Below, in pieces: positions 7,284-14,669 of a stretch of DNA of 16,245 bases. The DNA comes from Acidobacteriaceae bacterium (lineage in GTDB: Bacteria > Acidobacteriota > Terriglobia > Terriglobales > Acidobacteriaceae), in NCBI GenBank assembly GCA_003165855.1, contig PMXH01000175.1, forward strand, positions 1 to 16,245, in the 5' to 3' direction. The notes under the pieces are model-generated. The model worked only from the letters and a program-made list of their open reading frames with translations, searched no databases and was not told the origin of the DNA. Every line of letters starts with the position of its first letter. Positions within the stretch are counted from its first letter, which is position 1. Made by a program: the position numbers and the translations under genes.

Positions 7284-8084
7284 CTAATCTTGGCGCAACC
7301 GTCCGAAATACAATCGTGTCTTGTATTCGAATGTGGCTCGGCCCTCAACCGCGTTCGCGTCGAAAACGCGTCGCAACTCTCGCAGCATAGGCGCATGTTG
7401 GGGATGCTCCGGCCCCGGCGCATACGACGACGATAGCAGACGGCCTTCGATTCCCGCGTAGTCGAACTCCTGACGCATCTCAAATACTCGCGCTTGAAAC
7501 GGAGCGGGATCGAAGAATTCGTTAACGGCGTCGGTCGTATGCTCATGGCGAATGTCCTGGTAATCGGTGCCGTAAGTCAGCAGTAACTGCTCGTAGTCGC
7601 GGAGAAACTCTGTCGAACCCGTGAGGCGCTCGTTCCACAGCAGCACCAGCCATCCGCCGGGCTTCAGAATGCGAACGAATTCGTGCCTTGCCCGCTCGCG
7701 GTCGAACCAGTGCGCAGCTTGCGCCGCGGTGACGAGGTCCACGCTTTCCTCCGCTAACGTAGTCGCCTCGGCGGTTCCGGCAACGCTGGTGAACTTTGGA
7801 AACGCTGCGAGCAGTCGCTCGCCCGCTTGCCGCATTTCGGCATTGGGCTCTACAGCGAAGACCGGGTTGCCATTTTCGAGCAACATGCGAGTCCAGATGC
7901 CGGTGCCGGAGGCGATATCGGCAGCCACATGGCTGGGCGCGAGGCCGCACTCGGCCTTCAGGGCCTGGATAACTTCCGCCGGATATCCCGGCCGATAGCG
8001 CACATAGTTTTCTACGCGATCAGAGAAACGGCTGGTGGCATTGGAAGCAGGCATTGGAGTTTTGAATGTGGCAAGTTTTTTCAT
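7284..8084 (-). CDS. Class I SAM-dependent methyltransferase (Methyltransf_11 type)
   Basis: A 266-residue enzyme. The N-terminal segment RFSDRVENYVRYRPGYPAEV is the lead-in typical of the YjhP/Methyltransf_11 group. Motif I is VAADIASGTGIWTRMLLENG, with the AdoMet-binding glycine loop DIASGTG; the acidic end of strand 2 is FAVEPNAEMR; motif II/III regions are AAQAAHWFDRERA and RILKPGGWLVLLWNER. The His-Trp-Phe segment (AHWF) is typical of this subgroup, whose substrates are mostly unknown small molecules. The start at 8084 (MKKLATF) is uncertain: an in-frame ATG ten codons downstream (MPASNATSRF) is also possible, and neither has a strong ribosome binding site. It is divergent from proB, with 184 nt between the starts, and is the first gene of the minus-strand group leading to the decarboxylase. 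Confidence 0.88.
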   Translation of the reverse strand: MKKLATFKTPMPASNATSRFSDRVENYVRYRPGYPAEVIQALKAECGLAPSHVAADIASGTGIWTRMLLENGNPVFAVEPNAEMRQAGERLLAAFPKFTSVAGTAEATTLAEESVDLVTAAQAAHWFDRERARHEFVRILKPGGWLVLLWNERLTGSTEFLRDYEQLLLTYGTDYQDIRHEHTTDAVNEFFDPAPFQARVFEMRQEFDYAGIEGRLLSSSYAPGPEHPQHAPMLRELRRVFDANAVEGRATFEYKTRLYFGRLRQD

Positions 8085-8248
8085 CTTGCCAGAAAGCCAT
8101 TTTAATTGCAGGATAGGGATATTGTCCCCCCGCTGGCTTCCCCTACGCCTCCGGCCCGAGCGACTTCGGTGAGAACAATTTGGTGAGACTATAGAGAAGA
8201 AAAAGGGAAATCCTCCTCCGTTAAGTGCGATACCATTCCAGCTGAGCC

Positions 8249-8269
8249 ATGAGAGTCACGGGCAAGTAA
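8249..8269 (+). other. Six-codon leader ORF overlapping the proB start
   Basis: ATG AGA GTC ACG GGC AAG TAA encodes MRVTGK. Its TAA shares its last A with the proB ATG (TAATG). The first nine bases, ATGAGAGTC, are repeated exactly as the first nine bases of proB, 20 nt apart. This could be a coupled leader peptide that reloads ribosomes onto proB, or a small duplication that left a spare start codon. proB has no strong Shine-Dalgarno sequence of its own (GGGCAAG lies just upstream), which leans mildly toward coupling. Confidence 0.4.
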
Positions 8270-9024
8270 TGAGAGTCGTCATAAAAGTCGGCACCAGCCT
8301 GATCGCTCCTAGCGGTCAGATCGACGCGAACCTGCTGCGCGCCATGGTAGATCAATTCGACCTCAGCAAAAACGAGTACCTGATCGTCACTTCCGGCGCA
8401 ATCGCGGCGGGCATGTCCGGACTAGGATTGCGCAAGCGGCCCAGCGGCGTCCCCGGCATGCAGGCCTGTGCCGCCGTGGGCCAAAGCAAACTCATGCACA
8501 CCTACGAGCGCCTGTTTTTCGGCAAGAAGGTAGTGGCGCAACTTCTGCTTTCGAGCGACGACTTTACTTCCCCGGTTCGCTACCGCAACCTGCAGAACGC
8601 GCTAGCCGAACTGCTTTCCCTGGGCGTCGTGCCGATCGTGAACGAGAATGACAGTGTCTCAGTGCGCGAGTTGGAGGGCGCGTTCGGCGATAACGACGAA
8701 CTGAGCTCGTTGCTGGCCACTGCCGTTAAAGCCGATTGGCTGCTGCTATTGACCAACGTGGATGGATTCCTGGTTCCGAATGGAAGGAAGAAGCCTCGCC
8801 TGCAGCGTGTGATTCGCAAACTGACTCCCGCGCTGGAAGCGCAGTGCAACGGCAAGAGCACGCTGGGACGCGGAGGCATGATTTCCAAGTTGCGCGCCGC
8901 CAAGCTGGCTAGCGAAGGCGGCGTACACGTGGCTATCGTGAATGGACGCCATCCCCAGGGCATCACCCTGGGCATGGAACGCAAGATCGGAACCTACTTT
9001 CCTCCTCAACAGGGGCGAGGCTGA
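8269..9024 (+). CDS. proB: Glutamate 5-kinase, short form lacking the PUA domain
   Basis: A 251-residue amino-acid-kinase-fold enzyme that phosphorylates L-glutamate to gamma-glutamyl phosphate, the first and usually proline-inhibited step of proline synthesis. Seen: VIKVGTSLI (3-11) at the phosphate-binding start, VTSGAIAAGMSGLG (41-54), NENDSVSV plus FGDNDELSSLLA in the glutamate and Mg/ATP region, LLTNVDGF, and the late GKSTLGRGGMISKLRAAKLA segment for nucleotide binding. E. coli ProB is 367 residues and carries a C-terminal PUA domain; this protein stops right after the kinase domain (GTYFPPQQGRG), so that domain is absent. Its TGA overlaps the proA ATG (TGATG), implying translational coupling in a proBA operon. 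No proC is visible in the window. Confidence 0.95.
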   Translation: MRVVIKVGTSLIAPSGQIDANLLRAMVDQFDLSKNEYLIVTSGAIAAGMSGLGLRKRPSGVPGMQACAAVGQSKLMHTYERLFFGKKVVAQLLLSSDDFTSPVRYRNLQNALAELLSLGVVPIVNENDSVSVRELEGAFGDNDELSSLLATAVKADWLLLLTNVDGFLVPNGRKKPRLQRVIRKLTPALEAQCNGKSTLGRGGMISKLRAAKLASEGGVHVAIVNGRHPQGITLGMERKIGTYFPPQQGRG

Positions 9025-10289
9025 TGGCGTTGACCATAACAAACTCGATTTCCACGCAAGAGAAGCTGGTGCGCGCACGCGGTGCTTCTGCGAAGCTGGC
9101 AGTGTTCTCTACCGACGAAAAGAACGCGCGGCTGCTGGCGATCGCGGATGCGATTGAAACGCAAGCCCAAACGATTCTTGCGGCGAATCGCGAAGACGTG
9201 GAGAGCTCCGGACTCGAAGGCGCCATGCGCGACCGCCTGCTGTTGACACCGGACCGAATCAAAGACATGGCGCAGGGTGTACGCGAAGTGGCTGCACTCG
9301 ACGATCCAATTGGCGAGACTCTTGCGGAATGGACACGCCCGAACGGCCTGCGCATCCGCAAGCTGCGCGTGCCCCTGGGGGTGGTGGGAATCATTTACGA
9401 ATCGCGGCCGAACGTTACTGTAGACACGGCTGTGCTCGCTCTGAAGACCGGCAATGCGATTGTGTTGCGCGGCGGCAAGGAAGCGGCACACAGCAATCAG
9501 CGGCTGGTGGAGATCTTATCTGCTGTCCCGGGAGTGCCTGAAGGCGCAATCGAGCTCCTCGATTCCAGCACGCGGCAATCGGTGCAGGAACTCATCAAGG
9601 CCCGTGGGCTGGTTGATGTGATTATTCCGCGTGGTGGTGCGGGTCTGATCGCGTTCGTCACCGAGAATTCCTCGGTGCCGGTGATCGAAACCGGAGCAGG
9701 GAACTGCCATATTTTCGTGGATGAATCCGCCGATCTCGAGATGGCGGACCGGATTGTGATCAATGCGAAGACGCAGCGCCCGTCCGTGTGCAACTCAGCC
9801 GAGAAGCTTCTGGTCCACGAACGGATCGCGCCGGAATATGTTCCGCGAATCGTGCAGAAGTTGATCGAGGCCGGCGTGGAAGTTCGTGGAGACGGGAAGT
9901 CCCGCAGCCTTGCAGCCGGGCTGGGCGCTGGATTAAAGATCGAGCCTGCCGCCGAGCAAGATTGGTACGAAGAATATCTGCGGCTGTGCATGGCGGTTCG
10001 CGTGGTCGCGAACGTGGACGAGGCCATTGCCCACATCAATTGCTATTCCACGAAGCACTCCGACTCCATCGTGACGCGCGATGAAGCGAATGCCCGCAAA
10101 TTCCTGCGCGGCGTGGATTCCGCCGCTGTCTACTGGAACGCTTCGACTCGCTTCACCGATGGCGCGGAGTTCGGCTTCGGCGCCGAGATGGGCATCAGTA
10201 CGCAGAAGCTGCACTGCCGCGGGCCTTTCGCGCTGGCGGAGCTCACTTCTTCGAAGTACGAGATTGTGGGGACGGGGCAGGTGCGGTAG
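9024..10289 (+). CDS. proA: Glutamate-5-semialdehyde dehydrogenase (gamma-glutamyl phosphate reductase)
   Basis: A 421-residue aldehyde-dehydrogenase-superfamily enzyme that reduces gamma-glutamyl phosphate to glutamate semialdehyde with NADPH; the product cyclises to pyrroline-5-carboxylate for proline. Motifs: PLGVVGIIYESRPNVTVDTA, the ProA signature for cofactor binding; LRGGKEAAHSNQ; IPRGGAGLIAFV; and the catalytic cysteine C256 in KTQRPSVCNSAEKLL. The C-terminal YWNASTRFTDGAEFGFGAEMGIS is diagnostic of ProA. The length equals the usual 415-420 residues. ATG 9024 overlaps the proB stop by one base, and GCGAGG just upstream may serve as ribosome binding site. The last 47 nt overlap an unexplained open frame on the opposite strand. 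Confidence 0.97.
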   Translation: MALTITNSISTQEKLVRARGASAKLAVFSTDEKNARLLAIADAIETQAQTILAANREDVESSGLEGAMRDRLLLTPDRIKDMAQGVREVAALDDPIGETLAEWTRPNGLRIRKLRVPLGVVGIIYESRPNVTVDTAVLALKTGNAIVLRGGKEAAHSNQRLVEILSAVPGVPEGAIELLDSSTRQSVQELIKARGLVDVIIPRGGAGLIAFVTENSSVPVIETGAGNCHIFVDESADLEMADRIVINAKTQRPSVCNSAEKLLVHERIAPEYVPRIVQKLIEAGVEVRGDGKSRSLAAGLGAGLKIEPAAEQDWYEEYLRLCMAVRVVANVDEAIAHINCYSTKHSDSIVTRDEANARKFLRGVDSAAVYWNASTRFTDGAEFGFGAEMGISTQKLHCRGPFALAELTSSKYEIVGTGQVR

Positions 10290-10461
10290 ATTTTTCAACC
10301 TCTGGCATGGGTTTCCCGGTGATTGGAACCGAGCCCAGTGCGAAGTAGTAATCATGGTTGATGCTCACGTCACTGAGGCCACTGTTTCCTACTGCGGTGA
10401 TCTTTAAAGGTGTGAACTTCTTGCGCGCACGTCTGTATAGCCTAGCACCCGCTGTGCTACC
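10243..10461 (-). pseudogene. Unidentified open frame, possible gene remnant antisense to the proA/M28 junction
   Basis: Between a TAA (10462-10464) and a TGA (10243-10245), the minus strand gives 72 sense codons with protein-like composition: ARKKFTPLKITAVGNSG, then LSDVSINHDYYFALGSVPIT, then GKPMPEVEKSTAP and a Pro/Ser/Lys-rich tail. No ATG, GTG or TTG lies near the beginning; the first candidate start, a GTG about 30 codons in, has no ribosome binding site. It may therefore be the C-terminal remnant of a lost gene, or a chance frame. I do not recognise the family. The tail overlaps the end of proA in antisense. Confidence 0.28.
10443..10459. other. Short perfect palindrome upstream of the M28 peptidase
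   Basis: TAGCAC (10443-10448) and GTGCTA (10454-10459) form a perfect 6-bp inverted repeat around CCGCT, 29 nt before the peptidase ATG. It could be an operator half-site pair or an mRNA hairpin; no regulator is known for it. Confidence 0.35.
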
Positions 10462-10487
10462 TTACTTACTTTCCCGGCGGGAGCCTC

Positions 10488-12662
10488 ATGAGATTGGTCT
10501 CATCAGTTCTTCTTTCCACCATCGTTCTACTTTCTTCTCTACCCACCAGTGTCAGCGGTCGTGCCCCCGAGTCTTCCGCCGCGACTCAACCCATCTTCGG
10601 TTTTCGCGACGCCACTGCCGAAGCCGCCACTGAAGCCCGTTTTCTTGCCGTACCCGACCCCAAGCTGGCAGAAGAGCACCTGCGCACTCTGACTCAAGCC
10701 CCGCACATGGCGGGCACCGCCGAAGACAAGGCCACGGCGGACTACGTAGCGCAGAAGTTTCGCGCGGCGGGGCTCGACACCGAGATCGTCGAATACAAAG
10801 TTTGGATGAATTATCCCCTCGAGATTAGCGTGGACATCACCGCGCCCGCCGGAGTGGAAATGCACGGTCCCACGCGCGAGCATGTCGACGGAGATCCTTA
10901 CGACAATGATCCCCGCGTGGTGATGCCGTTCAACGGCATGTCTCCATCAGGAGATGTTGAAGCGGAAGTGGTTTATGCCAATTACGGCACGCCGGAGGAT
11001 TTCGAGAAGCTTGAGAAATTGAAGATCGATGTGCGCGGCAAGATCGTGCTGGTGCGCTACGGCCAGAACTTCCGCGGGGTGAAGGAATTCATCGCGCAGG
11101 AACATGGCGCGGCGGGAGTGATTCTTTACTCGGATCCGTTCGACGATGGCTGGCGCCGCGGCGATAAGTATCCCGACGGGCCCTGGCGGCCGGATACCGG
11201 CGTGCAGCGCGGCTCGGTGGGATACATGTTCGAATTTCCCGGCGATCCTACAACGCCGGGTGTGGCCTCGGTGCCTTCTCTCACAGACAGCAAGCGCACC
11301 TCTCCACAACTGTCGGCGCAGATGCCGAAGATTCCGGTCACGCCACTCTCCTACCATGATGCCTCGCCCATTCTTCAACATCTGGGTGGGCCTGACTCGC
11401 CCCGCGAGTGGCAGGGTGCGCTGCCTTTTACCTACCACGTGGGGCCGGGGCCGGTACGAGTCAAGATGCATCTCAAACAGGATTACCAGTTCCGCACGCT
11501 CTGGGATGTGCTCGGCCGCGCGCGCGGGAGCGAGTTGCCGGGCGAGTGGGTGGTTGCAGGTAACCATCGCGATGCGTGGGTGTATGGCGCGGTCGATCCA
11601 AACAGCGGCACGGCGGCGATGCTCGAAGCCGTACACGGAATCGGCGAGTTGCTGAAGTCGGGTTGGCGGCCGAAGCGCACCATGATCTTCGGCAGTTGGG
11701 ATGGCGAGGAAGAAGGCCTGATGGGTTCCACGGAGTGGGCCGAACAGAATGAATCCGAATTGACCGATGCCGCGGCGTATTTCAACATGGACGTAGCTGT
11801 CTCCGGGCCGAAGTTTGGCGCTTCGTCAGTGCCGAGCTTGAAGCAGTTCTTGCGCGACGTGACCAAGGCCGTGCCCAGTCCGAAGGGTGGGACGGTCTAC
11901 GAGGCCTGGCAGAAGGGTGATCAGCCAGGTTCTCCATCAACGCAGTCTCCCGGGGACGCCGTTGGGGACACGCGTCGCGCGCCAGCCGCGCGGGCCAAGG
12001 ATGACGTGCCGGTCGGCGACCTGGGCAGCGGCTCTGATTACAGCGTTTTCCAACAGCACCTGGGTGTGCCCTCAAGTGACATCAGTTCCACCGGGCCCTA
12101 CGGCGTGTATCACTCGGTGTTCGACAATTTTGCCTGGTTCAAGAAGTTCGGCGACCCGGATTTTGTCTACGAACAGCAGATGGCGAGGGTATTCGGCATG
12201 GAGGCATTGCGCATGGCCGATGCCGAAGTACTGCCTTACGATTACGAAGAGTATGGCAAGGAGATTGCCGCTTATCTGGACGCGGCGGGGAAGCGGGCAG
12301 CACACAAGTTCGGCGATCACGCGCTTGATCTAAGTTCGGCTGCTGCCGCCGCTAAGCACTTTCAGGAGGCAGGGGCAAAGATTCTGTCCAAGCAGAAGAA
12401 TCCGCCGCGAGATCCGGCGCGCTTGAACCTGGCGCTGCGCAATGCGGAGCGCGCTCTGCTGGTGCCCGATGGACTGCCGCACCGTCCCTGGTTTCGCCAT
12501 GCCATCTACGCTCCCGGCGAATATACCGGCTATGCCGCGGTGGTGATTCCGGGAGTCAACGAAGCTTTGGACAAAGGGGATGCCGACCGCGCGCGCTCGC
12601 AGTTGGCAGTTCTAACCGCCGCTCTGGAGCGCGCGGCCAAGGCGCTGGAGGGATATCGGTAA
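10488..12662 (+). CDS. Secreted M28-family zinc exopeptidase, glutamate carboxypeptidase II (PSMA) type
   Basis: A 724-residue exported di-zinc peptidase. MRLVSSVLLSTIVLLSSLPTS is a signal peptide, and GGGAG 4 nt before the ATG supports the start. The order follows PSMA: an N-terminal protease-domain piece, a PA insert (about 150-300, with RGKIVLVRYGQNFRGVKEF), the catalytic M28 core, and a C-terminal helical dimerisation domain (about 600-720). Zinc ligands and catalytic residues by motif: H360 and D370 in NHRDAWVYGAVDPNSG; E407 (base) and E408 in SWDGEEEGLMGSTEWAE; D435 in YFNMDVAVSG; H542 in GVYHSVFD. The complete set is present, so the enzyme should be active. It likely trims acidic or other C-terminal residues from peptides outside the cytoplasm. 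Residues about 479-505 (Pro/Ser then Ala/Arg rich) form a loop that looks about 20 residues longer than human PSMA. The MarC gene starts 4 nt after its stop. Confidence 0.93.
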   Translation: MRLVSSVLLSTIVLLSSLPTSVSGRAPESSAATQPIFGFRDATAEAATEARFLAVPDPKLAEEHLRTLTQAPHMAGTAEDKATADYVAQKFRAAGLDTEIVEYKVWMNYPLEISVDITAPAGVEMHGPTREHVDGDPYDNDPRVVMPFNGMSPSGDVEAEVVYANYGTPEDFEKLEKLKIDVRGKIVLVRYGQNFRGVKEFIAQEHGAAGVILYSDPFDDGWRRGDKYPDGPWRPDTGVQRGSVGYMFEFPGDPTTPGVASVPSLTDSKRTSPQLSAQMPKIPVTPLSYHDASPILQHLGGPDSPREWQGALPFTYHVGPGPVRVKMHLKQDYQFRTLWDVLGRARGSELPGEWVVAGNHRDAWVYGAVDPNSGTAAMLEAVHGIGELLKSGWRPKRTMIFGSWDGEEEGLMGSTEWAEQNESELTDAAAYFNMDVAVSGPKFGASSVPSLKQFLRDVTKAVPSPKGGTVYEAWQKGDQPGSPSTQSPGDAVGDTRRAPAARAKDDVPVGDLGSGSDYSVFQQHLGVPSSDISSTGPYGVYHSVFDNFAWFKKFGDPDFVYEQQMARVFGMEALRMADAEVLPYDYEEYGKEIAAYLDAAGKRAAHKFGDHALDLSSAAAAAKHFQEAGAKILSKQKNPPRDPARLNLALRNAERALLVPDGLPHRPWFRHAIYAPGEYTGYAAVVIPGVNEALDKGDADRARSQLAVLTAALERAAKALEGYR

Positions 12663-12666
12663 ACCC

Positions 12667-13314
12667 ATGACCTCTACCCACGCTCTCGGGCAATTCCTGC
12701 GCACACTGCCACACTCGGCCGTGGCCACGTTTCTAGCGCTGTTTCCTATCGTCGATCCCTTCGGTGGAATCCCGATCTTCTTCACGATGACGTCCTCCTG
12801 GACTGCCAAGGACCGCAGAAATACCGCGGTGAAGACTGGTCTCTGGGTTTTTGTCATCCTAGTCACGTTCTTGTTTTTCGGCCGCTTCGTGCTGCATTTC
12901 TTCGGCATTTCATTGCCCGTCCTAAAGATTGCTGGCGGACTGATCGTGGCCAACACCGCCTGGGGCATGGTTACGTCTCATGCTCGCATCACGCCGGAAG
13001 AAACCAACGAAGCACAGGACAAAGAAGACATCTCCCTTACCCCGCTCGCGATGCCGCTCATGTCCGGCCCGGGAGCCATCGGCGTGGTCATGGCGCTCGC
13101 GGCAAACGTGGATAACGCTGCTTCGTATTTCGGCATGATCATTGGAATCGCCGGGATTGCGCTCACCGTGTTGCTGTTCTTCTGGTTCGGGGGGCCGCTG
13201 GTGCGGCGGCTGGGGCCCAGCGCGGTCGGAGCCATCAACAAAATCTTTGGCTTTCTGATTCTCGCCATCGCCGTCCAACTGGTGTGGGATGGTGTGGCCG
13301 ACTTCCACAACTAA
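12667..13314 (+). CDS. MarC-family (UPF0056) integral membrane protein
   Basis: A 215-residue inner-membrane protein with about six hydrophobic helices. FLALFPIVDPFGGIPIFFTM (about 22-41) is the MarC hallmark (PIVDPxGxxPxF). Further conserved pieces are LPVLKIAGGLIVANTAWGM and, after a hydrophilic loop containing EDISLTPLAMPLMSGPGAIG, the second-repeat motif (A-x-PLxxGPGAI). The C-terminal helix is INKIFGFLILAIAVQLVWDG. The family (E. coli MarC, YchE, YhgN) is named after a multiple-antibiotic-resistance locus, but its function is not settled and resistance should not be assumed. The gene starts 4 nt after the M28 peptidase stop, which suggests co-transcription; GGAGGG within the end of the peptidase gene is too far upstream (13 nt) to be an ideal ribosome binding site. 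Confidence 0.93.
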   Translation: MTSTHALGQFLRTLPHSAVATFLALFPIVDPFGGIPIFFTMTSSWTAKDRRNTAVKTGLWVFVILVTFLFFGRFVLHFFGISLPVLKIAGGLIVANTAWGMVTSHARITPEETNEAQDKEDISLTPLAMPLMSGPGAIGVVMALAANVDNAASYFGMIIGIAGIALTVLLFFWFGGPLVRRLGPSAVGAINKIFGFLILAIAVQLVWDGVADFHN

Positions 13315-13391
13315 CGCCGGAATTTTCCTGGAACCACGGTCGCATCCCCCTCGTATCCCAAACCAGCGCCCGTGCGCCTGGGAGGTGCTCC

Positions 13392-14039
13392 ATGCCGGGA
13401 AGGTCTTTCATTCGTTCGGCCATGCTCCACAAAACAATCATCGTCTGTCTTTTGTGCGCACCCTTGTGCGCCGCTTCGGACCACTGGAACGACTGGAACT
13501 ACGAAGAGACTCACGACCAGGCCCGCGACTTCGTCGCTGGCGGCATGGTTCACGTGCGCCTGAGCGTGGGCGACCTGCACATCAAGCGCAGCGACTCCAG
13601 CCAGATCCGCCTGCACTATACGGTCAAATCGCGGCGTGAAAGCCGGGTGAAAGAGGCGCACGTGGATTTCGAGGTCCATGGCCGCAACGCCGAAATCGAA
13701 TTCCACGCACCAACCAGCGGCAACACGCAGTTCGATGTGGAACTCGATGTGCCGCAGAACACTAACCTCGACGTGCATGAGAAGGTCGGTGACCTCACGG
13801 TTGAAGACATCGAAGGCGACAAGGATCTAGATCTGGGCGTAGGCGATATTCGGATCGCCGGGGGACGCTCGGCCTATCACCTGGTGCGCGCCAGCACCAG
13901 CATCGGCGACGTCAGCGGCCCCGGCGGTTACGACGAGAGCGGCGGCTGGCTGGGCAAGACTCTGAAGTATCACGGCGACGGCAAGTACGAACTGCGAGCC
14001 CACGTCTCGGTGGGCGATATTACGCTGGAAGGAAAGTAG
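13392..14039 (+). CDS. Secreted DUF4097-like (adhesin-type beta-repeat) protein
   Basis: A 215-residue exported protein. The start at 13392 is chosen because GGAGGT lies 6 nt upstream and gives an N-terminus MPGRSFIRSAMLHK followed by the hydrophobic TIIVCLLCAPLCA with likely cleavage near LCA/A; an in-frame ATG at 13422 is the alternative. The mature part shows repeated 'VGD-hydrophobic' strands: VHVRLSVGDLHIKRSDS, DVHEKVGDLTVEDIEGD, DLGVGDIRIAGG, ASTSIGDVSGPGG and HVSVGDITLEGK. This is the beta-solenoid pattern of DUF4097/DUF2807-type putative adhesins. DUF4097-like proteins are common in Acidobacteria and have no fixed function. It follows MarC by 77 nt on the same strand and could share its transcript. 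Confidence 0.75.
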   Translation: MPGRSFIRSAMLHKTIIVCLLCAPLCAASDHWNDWNYEETHDQARDFVAGGMVHVRLSVGDLHIKRSDSSQIRLHYTVKSRRESRVKEAHVDFEVHGRNAEIEFHAPTSGNTQFDVELDVPQNTNLDVHEKVGDLTVEDIEGDKDLDLGVGDIRIAGGRSAYHLVRASTSIGDVSGPGGYDESGGWLGKTLKYHGDGKYELRAHVSVGDITLEGK

Positions 14040-14059
14040 AGCTTTCGCGTTGTGCCGAT

Positions 14060-14083
14060 CGAGAAGCGGGCACCCGCATCTCG
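14060..14083 (+). terminator. Hairpin after the DUF4097-like gene, terminator-like without T-run
   Basis: CGAGA (14060-14064) pairs with TCTCG (14079-14083), and GCGGG (14066-14070) with CCCGC (14073-14077), separated by one A-A mismatch and closed by a 2-nt loop. It begins 21 nt after the stop codon. No T-run follows, so termination is only a possibility. Confidence 0.35.
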
Positions 14084-14121
14084 CGGGGCTCCCACCCACG
14101 ACCGGACAACCGCTGGGGTAA

Positions 14122-14159
14122 TATAATCCGAAAGAGCGGCCTGCGCGCAGGGAGAAAGG
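14122..14159 (+). promoter_or_regulatory. Consensus -10 box and ribosome binding site for the four-helix membrane protein
   Basis: TATAAT (14122-14127) is a perfect -10 hexamer, rare in this GC-rich setting; no good -35 lies 16-18 nt upstream. GGGAGAAAGG (14150-14159) precedes the ATG at 14169 by 9 nt and serves as ribosome binding site. Together they indicate that this gene has its own promoter. Confidence 0.55.
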
Positions 14160-14168
14160 CATCAGTCG

Positions 14169-14669
14169 ATGGCAAAGGCACGGACGCTCGCCCTACTAGT
14201 TGTCGCCGCACACTGGATCGTCGCCATCTGGCACCTGTTCCTCGCGGCCAAGGTTCTTCCCGCCCCAAACAACCACGTCAGTGGTCTAGCTATTATTTCG
14301 ATAACGTCAGGGCACGCGGTCGTGTCCATTCTGTTATGGAAGCTCAGCGATAAAGTTGCTGGGTTTGTCTCGTTGATTTTCTTTCTCGCTGCCATGAGTG
14401 CCGATCTTTATGAGCACTTCCTGCATGCCTCTCAAAACAACATTTTCATGGTGGCGCGCGGCGATTGGACCGCCATCTTTAACCTAAGCATCTTCATCCT
14501 GCTCGCGCTGGAAATCGTGGGATGCTTGCTTGGAACTATCGTGCTCGATGGCAGGACGAGGAACAACAAGTCAACTCCGGGACTTAATTCAAACGTCAGC
14601 CGGCAGAGCCCGAAGCTTCTCTCCGGTCAATTCGGGTATGCGGCCAATGATTTCGGCGAGATCGTTTAA
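14169..14669 (+). CDS. Small four-helix membrane protein of unknown function
   Basis: A 166-residue protein not recognised as a named family. Four hydrophobic segments are visible: ALLVVAAHWIVAIWHLFLAA, LAIISITSGHAVVSILLW, VAGFVSLIFFLAAMSADLY and IFNLSIFILLALEIVGCLLG, with short polar links. His and Trp lie inside or at the edges of the helices (AHWIVAIWH; YEHFLHAS). After the fourth helix comes a polar tail of about 45 residues (RTRNNKSTPGLNSNVSRQSP onward) that does not resemble the rest. Its last 27 codons run antisense over a ParE-like remnant, so the natural C-terminus may have been replaced. A consensus -10 and a good ribosome binding site support expression. Confidence 0.7.
   Translation: MAKARTLALLVVAAHWIVAIWHLFLAAKVLPAPNNHVSGLAIISITSGHAVVSILLWKLSDKVAGFVSLIFFLAAMSADLYEHFLHASQNNIFMVARGDWTAIFNLSIFILLALEIVGCLLGTIVLDGRTRNNKSTPGLNSNVSRQSPKLLSGQFGYAANDFGEIV

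Noticed and set aside
10947..11636. Minus-strand frame of about 229 codons inside the M28 peptidase
   Set aside because: Composition typical of an antisense shadow; the plus-strand peptidase has all catalytic motifs.
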